Source of the DNA: Filimonas sp.
GTDB taxonomy: Bacteria; Bacteroidota; Bacteroidia; Chitinophagales; Chitinophagaceae
Length of the DNA stretch: 64,000 nt
Assembly: GCA_017306865.1 (NCBI GenBank)
Contig: JAFKHH010000024.1
Coordinates: forward strand, 22,291 to 86,290
Reading direction: 5' to 3'
Both the position numbers and the translations under genes were made by a program. Every line of letters begins with the position of its first letter. Position 1 is the first letter of the stretch. Under the pieces are notes generated by a model that was given only the letters and a program-made list of their open reading frames with translations, ran no database searches and was not told the origin of the DNA. Positions 52,652 to 61,579 of this stretch are shown in pieces.

Positions 52652-53014
52652 ATGGAAACAAAACAAATAGCAGAACGTCTTGCAGAATTGTGCCGGGCAG
52701 GGCAATTTGAAGCTGCGCAAAAGGAATTATTCGCGAATGATGCGGTTAGCCTGGAACCCTTTGCTACACCTGATTTTGAGCAAGAAACAAAAGGGCTGGA
52801 TGCTATTATTGAAAAAGGGCACAAGTTTGAATCGATGGTGAAGGAAATGAATGATATAACTGTATCGGAGCCGCTTGTGGCAGGTAATTCATTTACTTTC
52901 CTGATGACGATGGACCTTGTTATGAAAAAAGACGATAAGCGTTATAAGATGGGCGAACTATGTGTGTATGAAGTGAAAGACGGTAAGGTTATTTCAGAAA
53001 GATTTTTTATGTAG
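52652..53014 (+). CDS. SnoaL/NTF2-like small protein
   Basis: 120 residues, no signal. A cone-shaped alpha+beta barrel pattern of the SnoaL-like superfamily: N-terminal helices, AELCRAGQFEAAQKELFANDAVSLEPF, a strand ALDAIIEKGHKFESMVKEM, and repeated beta strands ending KDGKVISERFFM. Usually cytoplasmic; some act as isomerases or hydratases. No neighbour gives a role. It overlaps the convergent SPL gene by 8 bp. Confidence 0.75.
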   Translation: METKQIAERLAELCRAGQFEAAQKELFANDAVSLEPFATPDFEQETKGLDAIIEKGHKFESMVKEMNDITVSEPLVAGNSFTFLMTMDLVMKKDDKRYKMGELCVYEVKDGKVISERFFM

Positions 53015-53912
53015 CCGCATCCGGTGGAATGATCTGGTTGGATATTCCATATTGCTTACAGAGCGCTGTGGCTTTTGTGTGAAATGCCTGCCGGTAATAA
53101 CCTGGCATTTCATTACTGGTACCGAAAAACTGCCTGTATTTGGCTGACAGGTGTGGGTAGTGTTTGTCTATAGCTCTTAATACAAGCTGTTTGCTATCTG
53201 CGGGAGCGCTGCCAAATAAAGTAAGCGTTGCCGGTAAAACATACTTTGCACCGGCCGTTTTAAAACTGCCGAACATTTCGTCTAAGTGCGCTGCCGTATC
53301 AGATATGTAAGGTAGTAATGGCATAAGGCTAACCCCGGAGAGAAAACCACGCTGCACAGTTGCGTTAAGTGTTTGTAACCGCTTAGATGGCAGTGTGGCG
53401 CCCGGCTCAAATACATGCGCGATCGTATCGTCTGTAGTAGAGAAAGAAAAGGTGATGATGGTGCCGCGTTGCAGTGTTAAAGCCAGATCGGCGGGGAGGA
53501 TCGCTTTGTTATCTATCTCGGCCAACAGGTCAAAGTCCCGTGCTACAAGGTCTGAGCGGGTAATGATGTGTACGGGAAACCGGTGATGTAAAATTACTTC
53601 CAGCGCCTTTTGTGTCAGCAATTCTTCCTGTTCAAAATGCAGGTAAGGTTCGGTAGCTGACGACACAACAATAAAACCATACTGCTTCTTTTTCGCACGC
53701 GCTGCCAGTTGCTTATGCAGTATATCTATAGCGTTTTCCTTAATGGAAAGTGCTGCCGTCATATTTTCTCCATACTTGCTGCCACGTATGTAGCAGAACA
53801 GGCAATTGAATGAGCATCCGCTATACATGTTGATCGTATAGTCATCCAGGAACCAGCTATCACGCTTGCGTGTTTTATTCAGAACAGAGGTTACTTGTAT
53901 GCGGTGTGGCAT
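53007..53912 (-). CDS. SPL-type radical SAM protein
   Basis: 301 residues. The radical-SAM cluster motif CSFNCLFC lies near 33-40 (CxxxCxxC), in a GCSFNCLFCYIRGSKYG context typical of the spore-photoproduct-lyase-like (SplB/Rv2578c-type) group, which acts on DNA or other substrates. A [4Fe-4S] cluster and S-adenosylmethionine are implied. The downstream parts (ITFSFSTTDD, GVSLMPLLPYISD) are consistent. Whether it repairs UV damage here is unknown. Followed by an MHS-family transporter gene upstream on the same strand (18 bp gap). Confidence 0.85.
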   Translation of the reverse strand: MPHRIQVTSVLNKTRKRDSWFLDDYTINMYSGCSFNCLFCYIRGSKYGENMTAALSIKENAIDILHKQLAARAKKKQYGFIVVSSATEPYLHFEQEELLTQKALEVILHHRFPVHIITRSDLVARDFDLLAEIDNKAILPADLALTLQRGTIITFSFSTTDDTIAHVFEPGATLPSKRLQTLNATVQRGFLSGVSLMPLLPYISDTAAHLDEMFGSFKTAGAKYVLPATLTLFGSAPADSKQLVLRAIDKHYPHLSAKYRQFFGTSNEMPGYYRQAFHTKATALCKQYGISNQIIPPDAAT

Positions 53913-53930
53913 CTGGTATAATTTGATAGG

Positions 53931-55280
53931 CTATATTGTTTCCTCCCGCAGCTCCTCTACCTGCCTGGCATGGTCTGTATCCAGTTTAGAATGGTGCTTT
54001 GTTTCCTTCATGGTAAGGTAGATGATGAGCGAGATAAAAATACAGCCTGTTACATACCAGTAGAAATAAGATTCGTGCCCGATGTTTTTAAACCACAGAC
54101 CAATGTATTCTGCTGTGCCGCCAAAAATAGCGACGGTAATAGAGTAGGGAAGCCCAACGCCAAGCGCACGCACTTCAGCAGGGAAAAGCTCTGCTTTTAC
54201 TACTGCATTGATAGAGGTATATCCGCTTACAATTACCAGCGCAGCCATCAGCAGGAAGAAAGCGTCCATTTGTGTAGTGGTATGGCTCAGCGTAGTCAGG
54301 ATAGGAACGGTTAATAAAGTGCCTGCAATGCCGAAGAAAAGGAGCAATGGCCTTCGCCCGATCTTATCTGATAATAAGCCAAAAAGCGGCTGTAATAATG
54401 CGAAAATAAAAAGCGACAGGAAGGTTGTTTCCGTTGATTGATCTTTAGTCAGGTGTACTGTGTTTACCAGGAATTTCTGCATGTAAGTACTGTAGGTATA
54501 AAAAGCGATCGTGCCGCCCAGTGTAAGTCCTATCACTGTTAAGATGGCTTTTGGGTGCTGCAGTAATTCTTTTACAGAACCTTTCTTTTTTTCATCTACT
54601 GCTGCGGTATGTTTAAATGCTTCTGTTTCTGCTAAATGCTTTCTCAGGTAGAACGCAAATACAGAAAGGACAGCACCAATGGCAAACGGGATACGCCAGC
54701 CCCAGGCGTGTAGCTCATCGCTGGTGAGAAAAACCTTTTGCAGCAGCAATTGTACTGCAAGCGCAATTAACTGTCCGCCAATAAGCGTAACGTACTGAAA
54801 GCTGGAATAGAAACCGCGCCTGTGTTTGGTGGCAACTTCGGTAAGGTATGTGGCAGATGTGCCATACTCGCCGCCTACGCTCAGCCCCTGGAGTAATCTT
54901 GCTATTAGTAATAATGCTGGTGCTGCTATACCTATCTTGCTATAGGTGGGGGTAATGGCGATCATTAAAGAGCCAAATGACATAAGGAGCACAGAAACGG
55001 TCATAGATAGCTTTCGTCCATTCCTGTCTGCAATACGCCCGAAAATCCATCCGCCAATAGGGCGCATTAAAAAGCCCACTGCAAATATGCCTGCGCTATC
55101 CAGTAATTGTGCTGTAGGGCTTGCATGCGGGAAAAAGGAGGCAGAGAAGTACAACGCAAATGCAGAATAGGTGTACCAGTCATACCATTCCACCAGGTTG
55201 CCGATGGAACCGCCTAAAATAGCTCTTACACGCTTTGCAACCTGTTCTTTACTTTCTGTATGGGATGTGCCTGTGGCCAT
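53931..55280 (-). CDS. MHS-family MFS transporter (KgtP/ProP-like)
   Basis: 449 residues from MATGTSHTESKEQ; a start 8 codons earlier is possible. Twelve membrane segments and the family pattern GNLVEWYDWYTYSAFALYFS, GGWIFGRIADRNGRK (loop 2-3, about 86-100), LQGLSVGGEYGTSATYLTE. The metabolite:H+ symporter family takes up alpha-ketoglutarate, proline/betaine or other organic acids. The same strand as the SPL gene, so possibly an operon. Confidence 0.85.
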   Translation of the reverse strand: MATGTSHTESKEQVAKRVRAILGGSIGNLVEWYDWYTYSAFALYFSASFFPHASPTAQLLDSAGIFAVGFLMRPIGGWIFGRIADRNGRKLSMTVSVLLMSFGSLMIAITPTYSKIGIAAPALLLIARLLQGLSVGGEYGTSATYLTEVATKHRRGFYSSFQYVTLIGGQLIALAVQLLLQKVFLTSDELHAWGWRIPFAIGAVLSVFAFYLRKHLAETEAFKHTAAVDEKKKGSVKELLQHPKAILTVIGLTLGGTIAFYTYSTYMQKFLVNTVHLTKDQSTETTFLSLFIFALLQPLFGLLSDKIGRRPLLLFFGIAGTLLTVPILTTLSHTTTQMDAFFLLMAALVIVSGYTSINAVVKAELFPAEVRALGVGLPYSITVAIFGGTAEYIGLWFKNIGHESYFYWYVTGCIFISLIIYLTMKETKHHSKLDTDHARQVEELREETI

Positions 55281-55394
55281 TTGCGTTTTCAATTGAAAAC
55301 ACAAAATAAAGTTTCAGTTCTTTAAAAGCTTAAATGTTTCATTTTTATTTATGGAAAGAAGAACACATGGCGCAATTCCGGGCTGATGCTAACA

Positions 55395-55427
55395 ACAAAG
55401 CGCCGGCACGGTAGTGCGGCGCTTTGT
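55395..55427. terminator. hairpin downstream of the NACHT-like gene
   Basis: Stem acaaagcgcc / ggcgctttgt with an inner gcac-ggta-gtgc stem and a single bulged base. It lies 15 bp past the stop of the minus-strand NACHT-like gene. The U-run is short, so termination strength is uncertain. Confidence 0.6.
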
Positions 55428-55441
55428 ATCGTAAGGGGATC

Positions 55442-57073
55442 CTAGGCATACGGTCGTTGATAACGGGCTTCTGCGGTAAAAATATTTTCTGGCAAATGCA
55501 TTAATGCAGGAGACAGAAAAGGGTTTTCATGAGATAGGTGTAGCACGAATGATGATACCTCGCGTTTGTCCTTTTCATTCAAGGCCGGTGATTCTAAAAT
55601 CCTGGCTAAATTCCATAGGTTAGTGTTTCTGTTATATAAAGTTTCCATTGCTATCCACTTCAGCAGTTGGCGCTTTCTATCGCACAGGCGGCTGTTGTAG
55701 AAGATCAGTTCCAGCAGGTCTTCCACACCTGAGCCGTATTGCGGAATGAACAGCGAGAGAACTGTAAAATAATCTTCAAAATAAACAGAAGAGAATGAAA
55801 CGTCAGTAGACGTAGTGCTTTCATTCGGTTGCAAAAAATGATGATCCGTAAGTGCTGCAAAAGAGTCTGTGTCTTCTTCTATTGCATCAGTGGAATCAAT
55901 ATTATTGATATTACGCTCCACTATACGTTGCAGGTAATGAAACTGTGATAGTCTTGACTGGCCGTTATTAAAGAAATGGTGCGCCTGTTTGCGAACGATT
56001 TGCATAGCCAGGTAATCTTCATTAAACTCATTCTTCTCAAGCCACAGGTTATATACCTGCTCCATATAAGCAGGATATTTTAAAAGCGAAACAAACGGTG
56101 CTGATGATGTGCTGATGTGTGCAGACAAGTGTAAGTGGCCTGCCAGCAACAAGTCCTGCTCAGCATCAGTGAATGGTAAAGCCTGGTGCATGTAGTCATA
56201 CTGCGGATAAGACTTATCCATAAACAGCAGGTGATCTACAGATTGCTTACCATTCAGTGGTTGCATAATGCTTCTCCAACACGAAGGGCGCATGGCAATA
56301 ATGATCTTGACGTTGTGTTTGTCTGAATCCTCTGTTGCCAGTGAAGTCAGTTTATCAAACAGGAACTTCAGTTTCTGCATTGGCATGCAACGCTCGTCAA
56401 AACTGTCTATTACCATTACAAGATTGCCGGAAGGATTCAATGCTGAGATCCATTCAGAAAAACTGGTCTTCAGTGCAATTAACTGGTACAGGCAATGTGC
56501 ATGCAGGTAAAGGCAGGTTTCTTTAAATGGTGCTTTTTCATTGAGCCAGAGAGACTGCACAGCATGTGCAAGTGCAATAGATTTTCCGCTGCCTGCCGGC
56601 CCTATCACAGGCGCTACGCGCTGTTTGGACGACATGAACTTCTTAATGAAAGAGTTGAAATCTTTTCTTTCAATTGTTTCACTAAACGGAATGCCGGACG
56701 AATTTTTTACAGATAATAATGTTTGCAGTGCATCCTCGCTGCATGCAATGTTTACAGTTGCAGGTATCTCCGTTTTTAACTTAACGGTATCTGCGGTTTT
56801 TGTATTACCCGCTTTTTCGGCAAAGCCTGCCAGGCTCTTGTAGCCGCTGTACAATGCCAGCGCTTCAAGCGTATAACTGGAAAACTCAAAACTTTTTCTT
56901 GCAAATCCCATAATCCTTTTCAAAGTAGTTTCACTGACAGTGAAACCGGTTACCTTGATGATGTCATTGGACAGGTTTTTGCAATCAGAGGGTAGTAGAT
57001 TGTGCTTACCGTACTTACTCAGTACCTCGGCAATTAATGAGGGTACAATTTTTTCTTGGGCATACTGGTTCAT
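55442..57073 (-). CDS. NACHT/STAND-like P-loop NTPase with HTH-like N-terminus
   Basis: 543 residues, cytoplasmic. Residues 27-86 (LLPSDCKNLSNDIIKVTGFTVS, TLKRIMGFARK, SSYTLEALALYSGYKSLAGF) match a helix-turn-helix-like N-terminal domain common in Bacteroidota. Walker A GPAGSGKS is at 158-165 and Walker B LVMVIDSFDE at 218-227, with the acidic pair that marks NACHT-type ATPases. The rest is helical. STAND NTPases are signal-activated switches, often in defence or stress. No effector domain was recognised and the gene is monocistronic. Confidence 0.75.
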   Translation of the reverse strand: MNQYAQEKIVPSLIAEVLSKYGKHNLLPSDCKNLSNDIIKVTGFTVSETTLKRIMGFARKSFEFSSYTLEALALYSGYKSLAGFAEKAGNTKTADTVKLKTEIPATVNIACSEDALQTLLSVKNSSGIPFSETIERKDFNSFIKKFMSSKQRVAPVIGPAGSGKSIALAHAVQSLWLNEKAPFKETCLYLHAHCLYQLIALKTSFSEWISALNPSGNLVMVIDSFDERCMPMQKLKFLFDKLTSLATEDSDKHNVKIIIAMRPSCWRSIMQPLNGKQSVDHLLFMDKSYPQYDYMHQALPFTDAEQDLLLAGHLHLSAHISTSSAPFVSLLKYPAYMEQVYNLWLEKNEFNEDYLAMQIVRKQAHHFFNNGQSRLSQFHYLQRIVERNINNIDSTDAIEEDTDSFAALTDHHFLQPNESTTSTDVSFSSVYFEDYFTVLSLFIPQYGSGVEDLLELIFYNSRLCDRKRQLLKWIAMETLYNRNTNLWNLARILESPALNEKDKREVSSFVLHLSHENPFLSPALMHLPENIFTAEARYQRPYA

Positions 57074-57472
57074 AAGACAAGGTTATGTTAGGCAATTCAG
57101 TTTTTACCGGATATGAGCGAGGTGGCAAGGGTATGTAAGGGTTTTACATATCTTAGGACGTAGCTATAAAGATAGCCAGGCTGATAATTCCGGAGGGCGT
57201 TTTCATAGTTTCGGTCTGGGTGTTCTTCAAGACTAGTAATACTAAGAACCGGTCCTTTAGTATTTAAGTCTGGGATTTTTCATAAGCCGCATTAATTGGG
57301 AATGTTCTAACCTTGTTATATACTGACAGTACAATATTATGAATTGTAAACCAATATTATTGTAGGATAATATGGAAAGGTTTGTAGAAAAAAAACTACA
57401 TTTTTATTTAGCTTTTCACCCTTTTTATATTAACTTCCAAAAAATATTATTTGGAAAAGAAAAGGGCATCTA
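57074..57472. other. 399-bp AT-rich divergent region, no gene
   Basis: No ORF or dispersed repeat recognised. It separates the NACHT-like gene (minus) from a NarL-type response regulator (plus), so it probably holds both promoters. The last 30 bp (aaaatattatttggaaaag) hold a -7-like taatttgg variant, but no perfect TAnnTTTG was found. Confidence 0.45.
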
Positions 57473-57493
57473 ATGCCTAATGTGAGTTTTATC

Positions 57494-58129
57494 ATGATGG
57501 AAATACTATTAGCAGATGACCACTCTATTGTACGTTATGGATTAAAGTCAATTATCAAAAGTCTTTATCATGATGTATCTATTGTAGAATCAGAGAATTT
57601 TGATGACGTAATACGATTGCTTGACCAAAAGAAATTTCACCTGGTAGTACTGGATATTAATATGCCGGGTGGTAATAGCCTGAATATGATAGGTGCAATC
57701 CGTTTAAAACAGCCGGATGTACGCATTTTAGTATTTACAGGCTTTAATGACCAGATATTGGCATTCCGCTACCTGCAGGCAGGTGCAAATGGCTTTCTTG
57801 TAAAAAACTTCTCGGAGAAGGAAGTGGAAAGGGCTATTAAAACAGTAATGGATGATGATATATATGTAAGTGAGTCTGTGAAACAGAATTTCCTGCATAA
57901 CATTGGTGGCAAAAAGAAACTGGTAAACCCGTTGCAAGACCTGTCTGACAGGGAAACAGAGGTTATGCAATTGTTGATGCAGGGTAAAAGCAACTCTGAG
58001 ATCTCCAAAATATTAAGCCTGGAAGCGACTACTGTTAGTACATATAAAAACAGGCTGTTTGAAAAGCTGGATGTGAAAAATGTAATAGAGCTGATAGATA
58101 AGCATAAGATATTCTCAACTTCTTTATAA
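57494..58129 (+). CDS. NarL/FixJ-type response regulator
   Basis: 211 residues from ATG at 57494; an ATG at 57473 would add seven residues. Receiver domain about 1-120: EILLADDHSIVRYG, phospho-acceptor Asp in VVLDINMPGG near 55, and the switch Lys in FLVKNFSEK. C-terminal LuxR-type HTH about 145-210 (LSDRETEVMQLLMQGKSNSEISKILSLEATTVSTYK). Binds DNA when phosphorylated. The only canonical kinase near it is the convergent gene at 58242; the pair may form a two-component system. Confidence 0.9.
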   Translation: MMEILLADDHSIVRYGLKSIIKSLYHDVSIVESENFDDVIRLLDQKKFHLVVLDINMPGGNSLNMIGAIRLKQPDVRILVFTGFNDQILAFRYLQAGANGFLVKNFSEKEVERAIKTVMDDDIYVSESVKQNFLHNIGGKKKLVNPLQDLSDRETEVMQLLMQGKSNSEISKILSLEATTVSTYKNRLFEKLDVKNVIELIDKHKIFSTSL

Positions 58130-58160
58130 AGACAGATTTTTTACTTTACCCCCACAAATA

Positions 58161-58192
58161 AAAAAACCGCTTTAATCCAGCGGTTTTTTTTG
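58161..58192. terminator. bidirectional terminator between response regulator and histidine kinase
   Basis: Perfect stem aaaaaaccgct / agcggtttttt, 7-base loop, 32 bp after the response-regulator stop and 50 bp before the kinase stop; U-runs on both strands. Confidence 0.92.
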
Positions 58193-58241
58193 TTGAAATA
58201 TGTTTGGCGTGATCTTATTTTGATCAGCATTTGATCCATAA

Positions 58242-59318
58242 TTATGCAGGTATTTCAATCAGGAATTTTGATCCCTTGTCTTTTCCTGCGCTAAAAGCTT
58301 CTATCCGGCCATTGTGTTGCTCTACAATTTTTTTCGTCAGGTATAAGCCTATACCTGTTGTGTTTTCTCCCTGTGTGCCCATTTGCCTGTTAGGAGTGTA
58401 GCGCATGAAAAGGGAAGAAGCATGTGTAGGGTCGAAGCCTATGCCCTCATCTACCACCTCAATGTTTGTTTTGGCATCGCTCTGCGTAGCCTTGATCTTT
58501 ACTGCCGTATTGTTGTAGGAGAATTTTACAGCATTCGTAAGCAGGTTTTGCAGTACATGTGTAAACCCTTCTTCATCTACATTCACCGTAATGCCTGGGT
58601 TAAAGTCTCGTTGTACTGTAATCCCTTTTTCTTTGGCAGCCTGGTCCATATTTGTCAGCGCTTTATTTACAATTACCTCCAGCGGCACTTTTTGTAGCTG
58701 GCTGTTGTATAGGTGCAGGTCATCTTGTGAAAATGCTTCGAGGAAGGCATTCAGTTGCTGTATTTTTTCTTCAGAGAGTTTTTCAGCCATCGTACATATT
58801 TCCAGTACCTTTTGCCTGTTCGGCATATCGTTGTCCATTTCACCTTTGATCAGGCGGCAGAACAATGCAAACTGGTACAGCGGACTTCTGAGATCGTGTG
58901 AGAGCAGCGCAGAAATATCTTTTTTCTCTTCTATAAGATTGTTCAGCGTGTTGATGGTGAACTGGATCTCTTTCATAAGGATACCAACCTCATCTGTATA
59001 TGTAACAGGCAGGTCTGGCGTCTTCTTTAAGGTAATATAATCATTCAGCGCTTTTTTGGACGCATGCAATGGTGCCAGCAGCGAGTAAAATATGTATAAC
59101 GTAATGGCTGTTGCAACAAGTGTGGCCAGTAAGACGATTAGAATAGCATTTAGCTTGGTAAAATGTAAATCGCCTACAATAAGGAAAATACAAAATGCGA
59201 TAAGTGGTATGTGAATGCCGAGGAAGGCAATCGTCATAAACTTAGCAGGGTAACTGTTTTTAAGAAAGGGCCAGGTAGAAAGGTTTTTGTACGTTGATGA
59301 CAATGATGACATATGCAA
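58242..59318 (-). CDS. membrane sensor histidine kinase
   Basis: 358 residues. Two membrane segments near 25-45 and 55-76, a HAMP-like linker, the HisKA H-box SALLSHDLRSPLYQF near 143, and a complete ATPase: N-box NLLTNAVKFS near 265, G1 VVDEGIGFDP near 292, G2 GIGLYLTKKIVEQHNG near 326. A functional kinase, in contrast to the degenerate one at 49668. Convergent with the NarL-type regulator, possibly its partner. The 186 bp beyond its start toward PepE hold no repeat. Confidence 0.92.
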   Translation of the reverse strand: MHMSSLSSTYKNLSTWPFLKNSYPAKFMTIAFLGIHIPLIAFCIFLIVGDLHFTKLNAILIVLLATLVATAITLYIFYSLLAPLHASKKALNDYITLKKTPDLPVTYTDEVGILMKEIQFTINTLNNLIEEKKDISALLSHDLRSPLYQFALFCRLIKGEMDNDMPNRQKVLEICTMAEKLSEEKIQQLNAFLEAFSQDDLHLYNSQLQKVPLEVIVNKALTNMDQAAKEKGITVQRDFNPGITVNVDEEGFTHVLQNLLTNAVKFSYNNTAVKIKATQSDAKTNIEVVDEGIGFDPTHASSLFMRYTPNRQMGTQGENTTGIGLYLTKKIVEQHNGRIEAFSAGKDKGSKFLIEIPA

Positions 59319-59504
59319 TCCGGTTTGGTTATTACAGAATATAATTGCCTTTCGGCAGTTGAAAGTAAATTGGTTAATTGGGTTAGGTATATATGCTGAG
59401 GATCAGCTTTGCCGGGTCAATGTGACATTATTTGGTTTGCGTTAAAGGATATTGTTTTCTCTATACAATATACTCTATTATTGTATTTAACCAAAAAGAA
59501 TAAA

Positions 59505-60218
59505 CTATTTTTTTAATAAGAAGGAGAAGTCTCCATCAGGCGCAATTTCTGTAGCCGGCTGGCCTTGTCTGAAAATCCGAACGCTCTTGTTGCCTTTTAC
59601 AAGAATGTGATCATCTTTTATTAAAAACATACAACCTTCCCTGAGACCGGCCACATACTTGTCCGGGTTTGCTGCTATATATTCCATCAGGCGTTGTTCC
59701 CGTGTTTCGCCCGCATGCCCGTCAGGGTGGCTGTCGAGATAGTGCGGGTTGATCTGGAAAGGCACAAGATTAAGTGCCTGGAAGCTTTGTGGCTCTACAA
59801 TAGGCATATCGTTCGTGGTACAGATGGTAGGGGTTACAACATTTGACCCTGCACTCCAGCCTATATAGGGTGTGCCACCCAATACCTTCTTCCTGATCGG
59901 GTCGATCAGTTTCTTGTCCTGCATATTTTTCAGCAAGTGAAATGTATTGCCGCCACCGATTACAATGGCTTGCGCATTTTCTATAGTAGCAACAGGATCC
60001 GCACTGTGATGAATGGATGTAACAGTTACATTAAATTCTGCAAACCGTTGTTGCACTTTCGCTTCATACGCATCATACGAATAAGTTACCGCAGCAAAAG
60101 GTATAAATACTGCACTGGATACACCATTCGGTAACAGGAAATCCGCAATATGTTGTTTAGGATATTCAAGATAATCTTCACCTGCATTCGTAGAGTTGCT
60201 TAACAAGAGTAATTGCAT
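59505..60218 (-). CDS. pepE: dipeptidase E (peptidase family S51)
   Basis: 237 residues. PepE pattern: IVIGGGNTFHLLKNM near 88-102, then GWSAGSN near 121 with the catalytic Ser, and INPHYLDSHPDGHAGETREQR near 158. Cytoplasmic enzyme that splits Asp-X dipeptides. Start 42 bp after the DUF481 gene's stop on the same strand. Confidence 0.92.
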   Translation of the reverse strand: MQLLLLSNSTNAGEDYLEYPKQHIADFLLPNGVSSAVFIPFAAVTYSYDAYEAKVQQRFAEFNVTVTSIHHSADPVATIENAQAIVIGGGNTFHLLKNMQDKKLIDPIRKKVLGGTPYIGWSAGSNVVTPTICTTNDMPIVEPQSFQALNLVPFQINPHYLDSHPDGHAGETREQRLMEYIAANPDKYVAGLREGCMFLIKDDHILVKGNKSVRIFRQGQPATEIAPDGDFSFLLKK

Positions 60219-60259
60219 ACAAAAGTTTGTGAGGCGAAATTAAGTACGCAGTATAATAA

Positions 60260-60988
60260 TTAAAAATACTTTTCTATTGTAGCGCCAAATGTCAGCAGCA
60301 GGTTCTCATGGTCTGTACGGTTCACCTTGTTATAGTTTAAGGAGGCAGTCAGGCGTAGCCACTCTTTTAGTTTTATAGAGAAGTTGTTGGTAAAACGCAG
60401 TACATAATCATTGATGGATGTAATAGATGGTTGCACAAAGTCCGAGCCATCAAAGACCAGCAAGTCCTTTATTTCCCATTTATATTTTATTCTCAGGGTA
60501 TTCCTTACTGTATTGTACACATCATGTCCCAGTTTGTTGTCGATCAGGTCCGCTGTTTCAAACAGGAACCCATCACTCAATACAAAGTTTAATGTCTTCG
60601 TATTAACGAATGTATAGCCGATACCTGCACCCATTTGTAAACGGTGGTTGATCTTCAGGGAAAAGCTATTGTCGTAGCCAACCAGCCCCCAGTAATATAG
60701 TTTCTGCGTATTCTTCAGGTAGTCCACATCCGCTACGGCAGAGAAGTCGTTATTCGTAAGGTCATTGTTCTGTACGCCATATACCCAGGAAGCATTAGAG
60801 TTGATCGTTACCTTTTTTTTATTGATGTTGAACGTAAGGCCATTATTGAGCACATAGGAGTTTCCGTCATCTGTTTTGTTGACAACGCCTGTGGTAACAT
60901 ACCGGAAATAATAGTGTGTAGAATCATTGAACTGGGCTATGCACGGTGAGGTGAGCAAGGCCAGTAAGACTATTTTTATCAACTGCAT
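60260..60988 (-). CDS. DUF481 outer-membrane beta-barrel protein
   Basis: 242 residues with signal MQLIKIVLLALLTSPCIAQ. A DUF481-type barrel: alternating beta strands ('YFRYVTTGVVNKTDDGNSYVLNNGLTFN', 'WGLVGYDNSFSLKINHRLQMGAGIGY', ending with a Phe-terminal strand FGATIEKYF). Probably an outer-membrane barrel protein similar to salt-stress-induced YdiY types. Upstream of pepE on the same strand; a link is not obvious. Confidence 0.85.
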   Translation of the reverse strand: MQLIKIVLLALLTSPCIAQFNDSTHYYFRYVTTGVVNKTDDGNSYVLNNGLTFNINKKKVTINSNASWVYGVQNNDLTNNDFSAVADVDYLKNTQKLYYWGLVGYDNSFSLKINHRLQMGAGIGYTFVNTKTLNFVLSDGFLFETADLIDNKLGHDVYNTVRNTLRIKYKWEIKDLLVFDGSDFVQPSITSINDYVLRFTNNFSIKLKEWLRLTASLNYNKVNRTDHENLLLTFGATIEKYF

Positions 60989-61029
60989 AGCGGGGAAATT
61001 ACAGAAGATAAGGTTAACGAGAAAGTGTA

Positions 61030-61455
61030 TCAGCCTTTTATCTCGTCTATAGGCACATCTTCTTTCAATGGCTTCAATATTTCATACAGGTTATTCTCAA
61101 AGTTTTGATAGCCATCTATGGAGACGGGACGGGCGAGAAAGCCTGCCGGGTCCAGCTTGGAGGCCTCGCTTTTGTAAGACTCATCGTAGCCATTATCTAC
61201 CAGCACAAAAGAAATGGCTGCATATGTATCGCTTGCCTTTAGCTCTTTTAATATCTCCACGCCATTTTGTGCAGGCAGGTGATAGGCGCATAGTATTGCA
61301 TCTGGTATATTGCTGCCTAATTGTTTCATCAGCTCGTTCCTGTGGCTGGCCATATAGATAACGCTAAAATGCCCCGACGCCTCCAATGCTTCTTTCAATA
61401 GCTGCTGTTCATCGAGGTCATCTTCCACTACTATAAGGGAAATCTGATTTTTCAT
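61030..61455 (-). CDS. stand-alone receiver-like protein lacking the phospho-acceptor Asp
   Basis: 141 residues from MKNQISLIVV; a longer frame is rejected since its extra residues do not resemble a receiver. The fold follows the response-regulator pattern: acidic cluster VVEDDLDE (9-16), then DAILCAYHLPAQNG where Asp is replaced by Ala57 at the phosphorylation position, and FLARPVS where the usual Lys is Arg109. It cannot be phosphorylated in the normal way and is a pseudo-receiver. No output domain. It starts 125 bp after the aldo/keto reductase stop. Confidence 0.8.
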   Translation of the reverse strand: MKNQISLIVVEDDLDEQQLLKEALEASGHFSVIYMASHRNELMKQLGSNIPDAILCAYHLPAQNGVEILKELKASDTYAAISFVLVDNGYDESYKSEASKLDPAGFLARPVSIDGYQNFENNLYEILKPLKEDVPIDEIKG

Positions 61456-61579
61456 AACGCTCTTTTCAATGTCACAACAAAGAGCGTACCCGTATGAAAA
61501 TGAATGACAGGGCGCTTCTGAACAAAAAAATATAAGAGAGGGAATAAGCTTATTGTAGTAAAGATTCCCCAAAACAGCT

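Noticed and set aside
53007..53014. 8-bp overlap of the SnoaL-like and SPL gene ends as a regulatory feature
   Set aside because: Short tail-to-tail overlaps are common and both stops are well supported.
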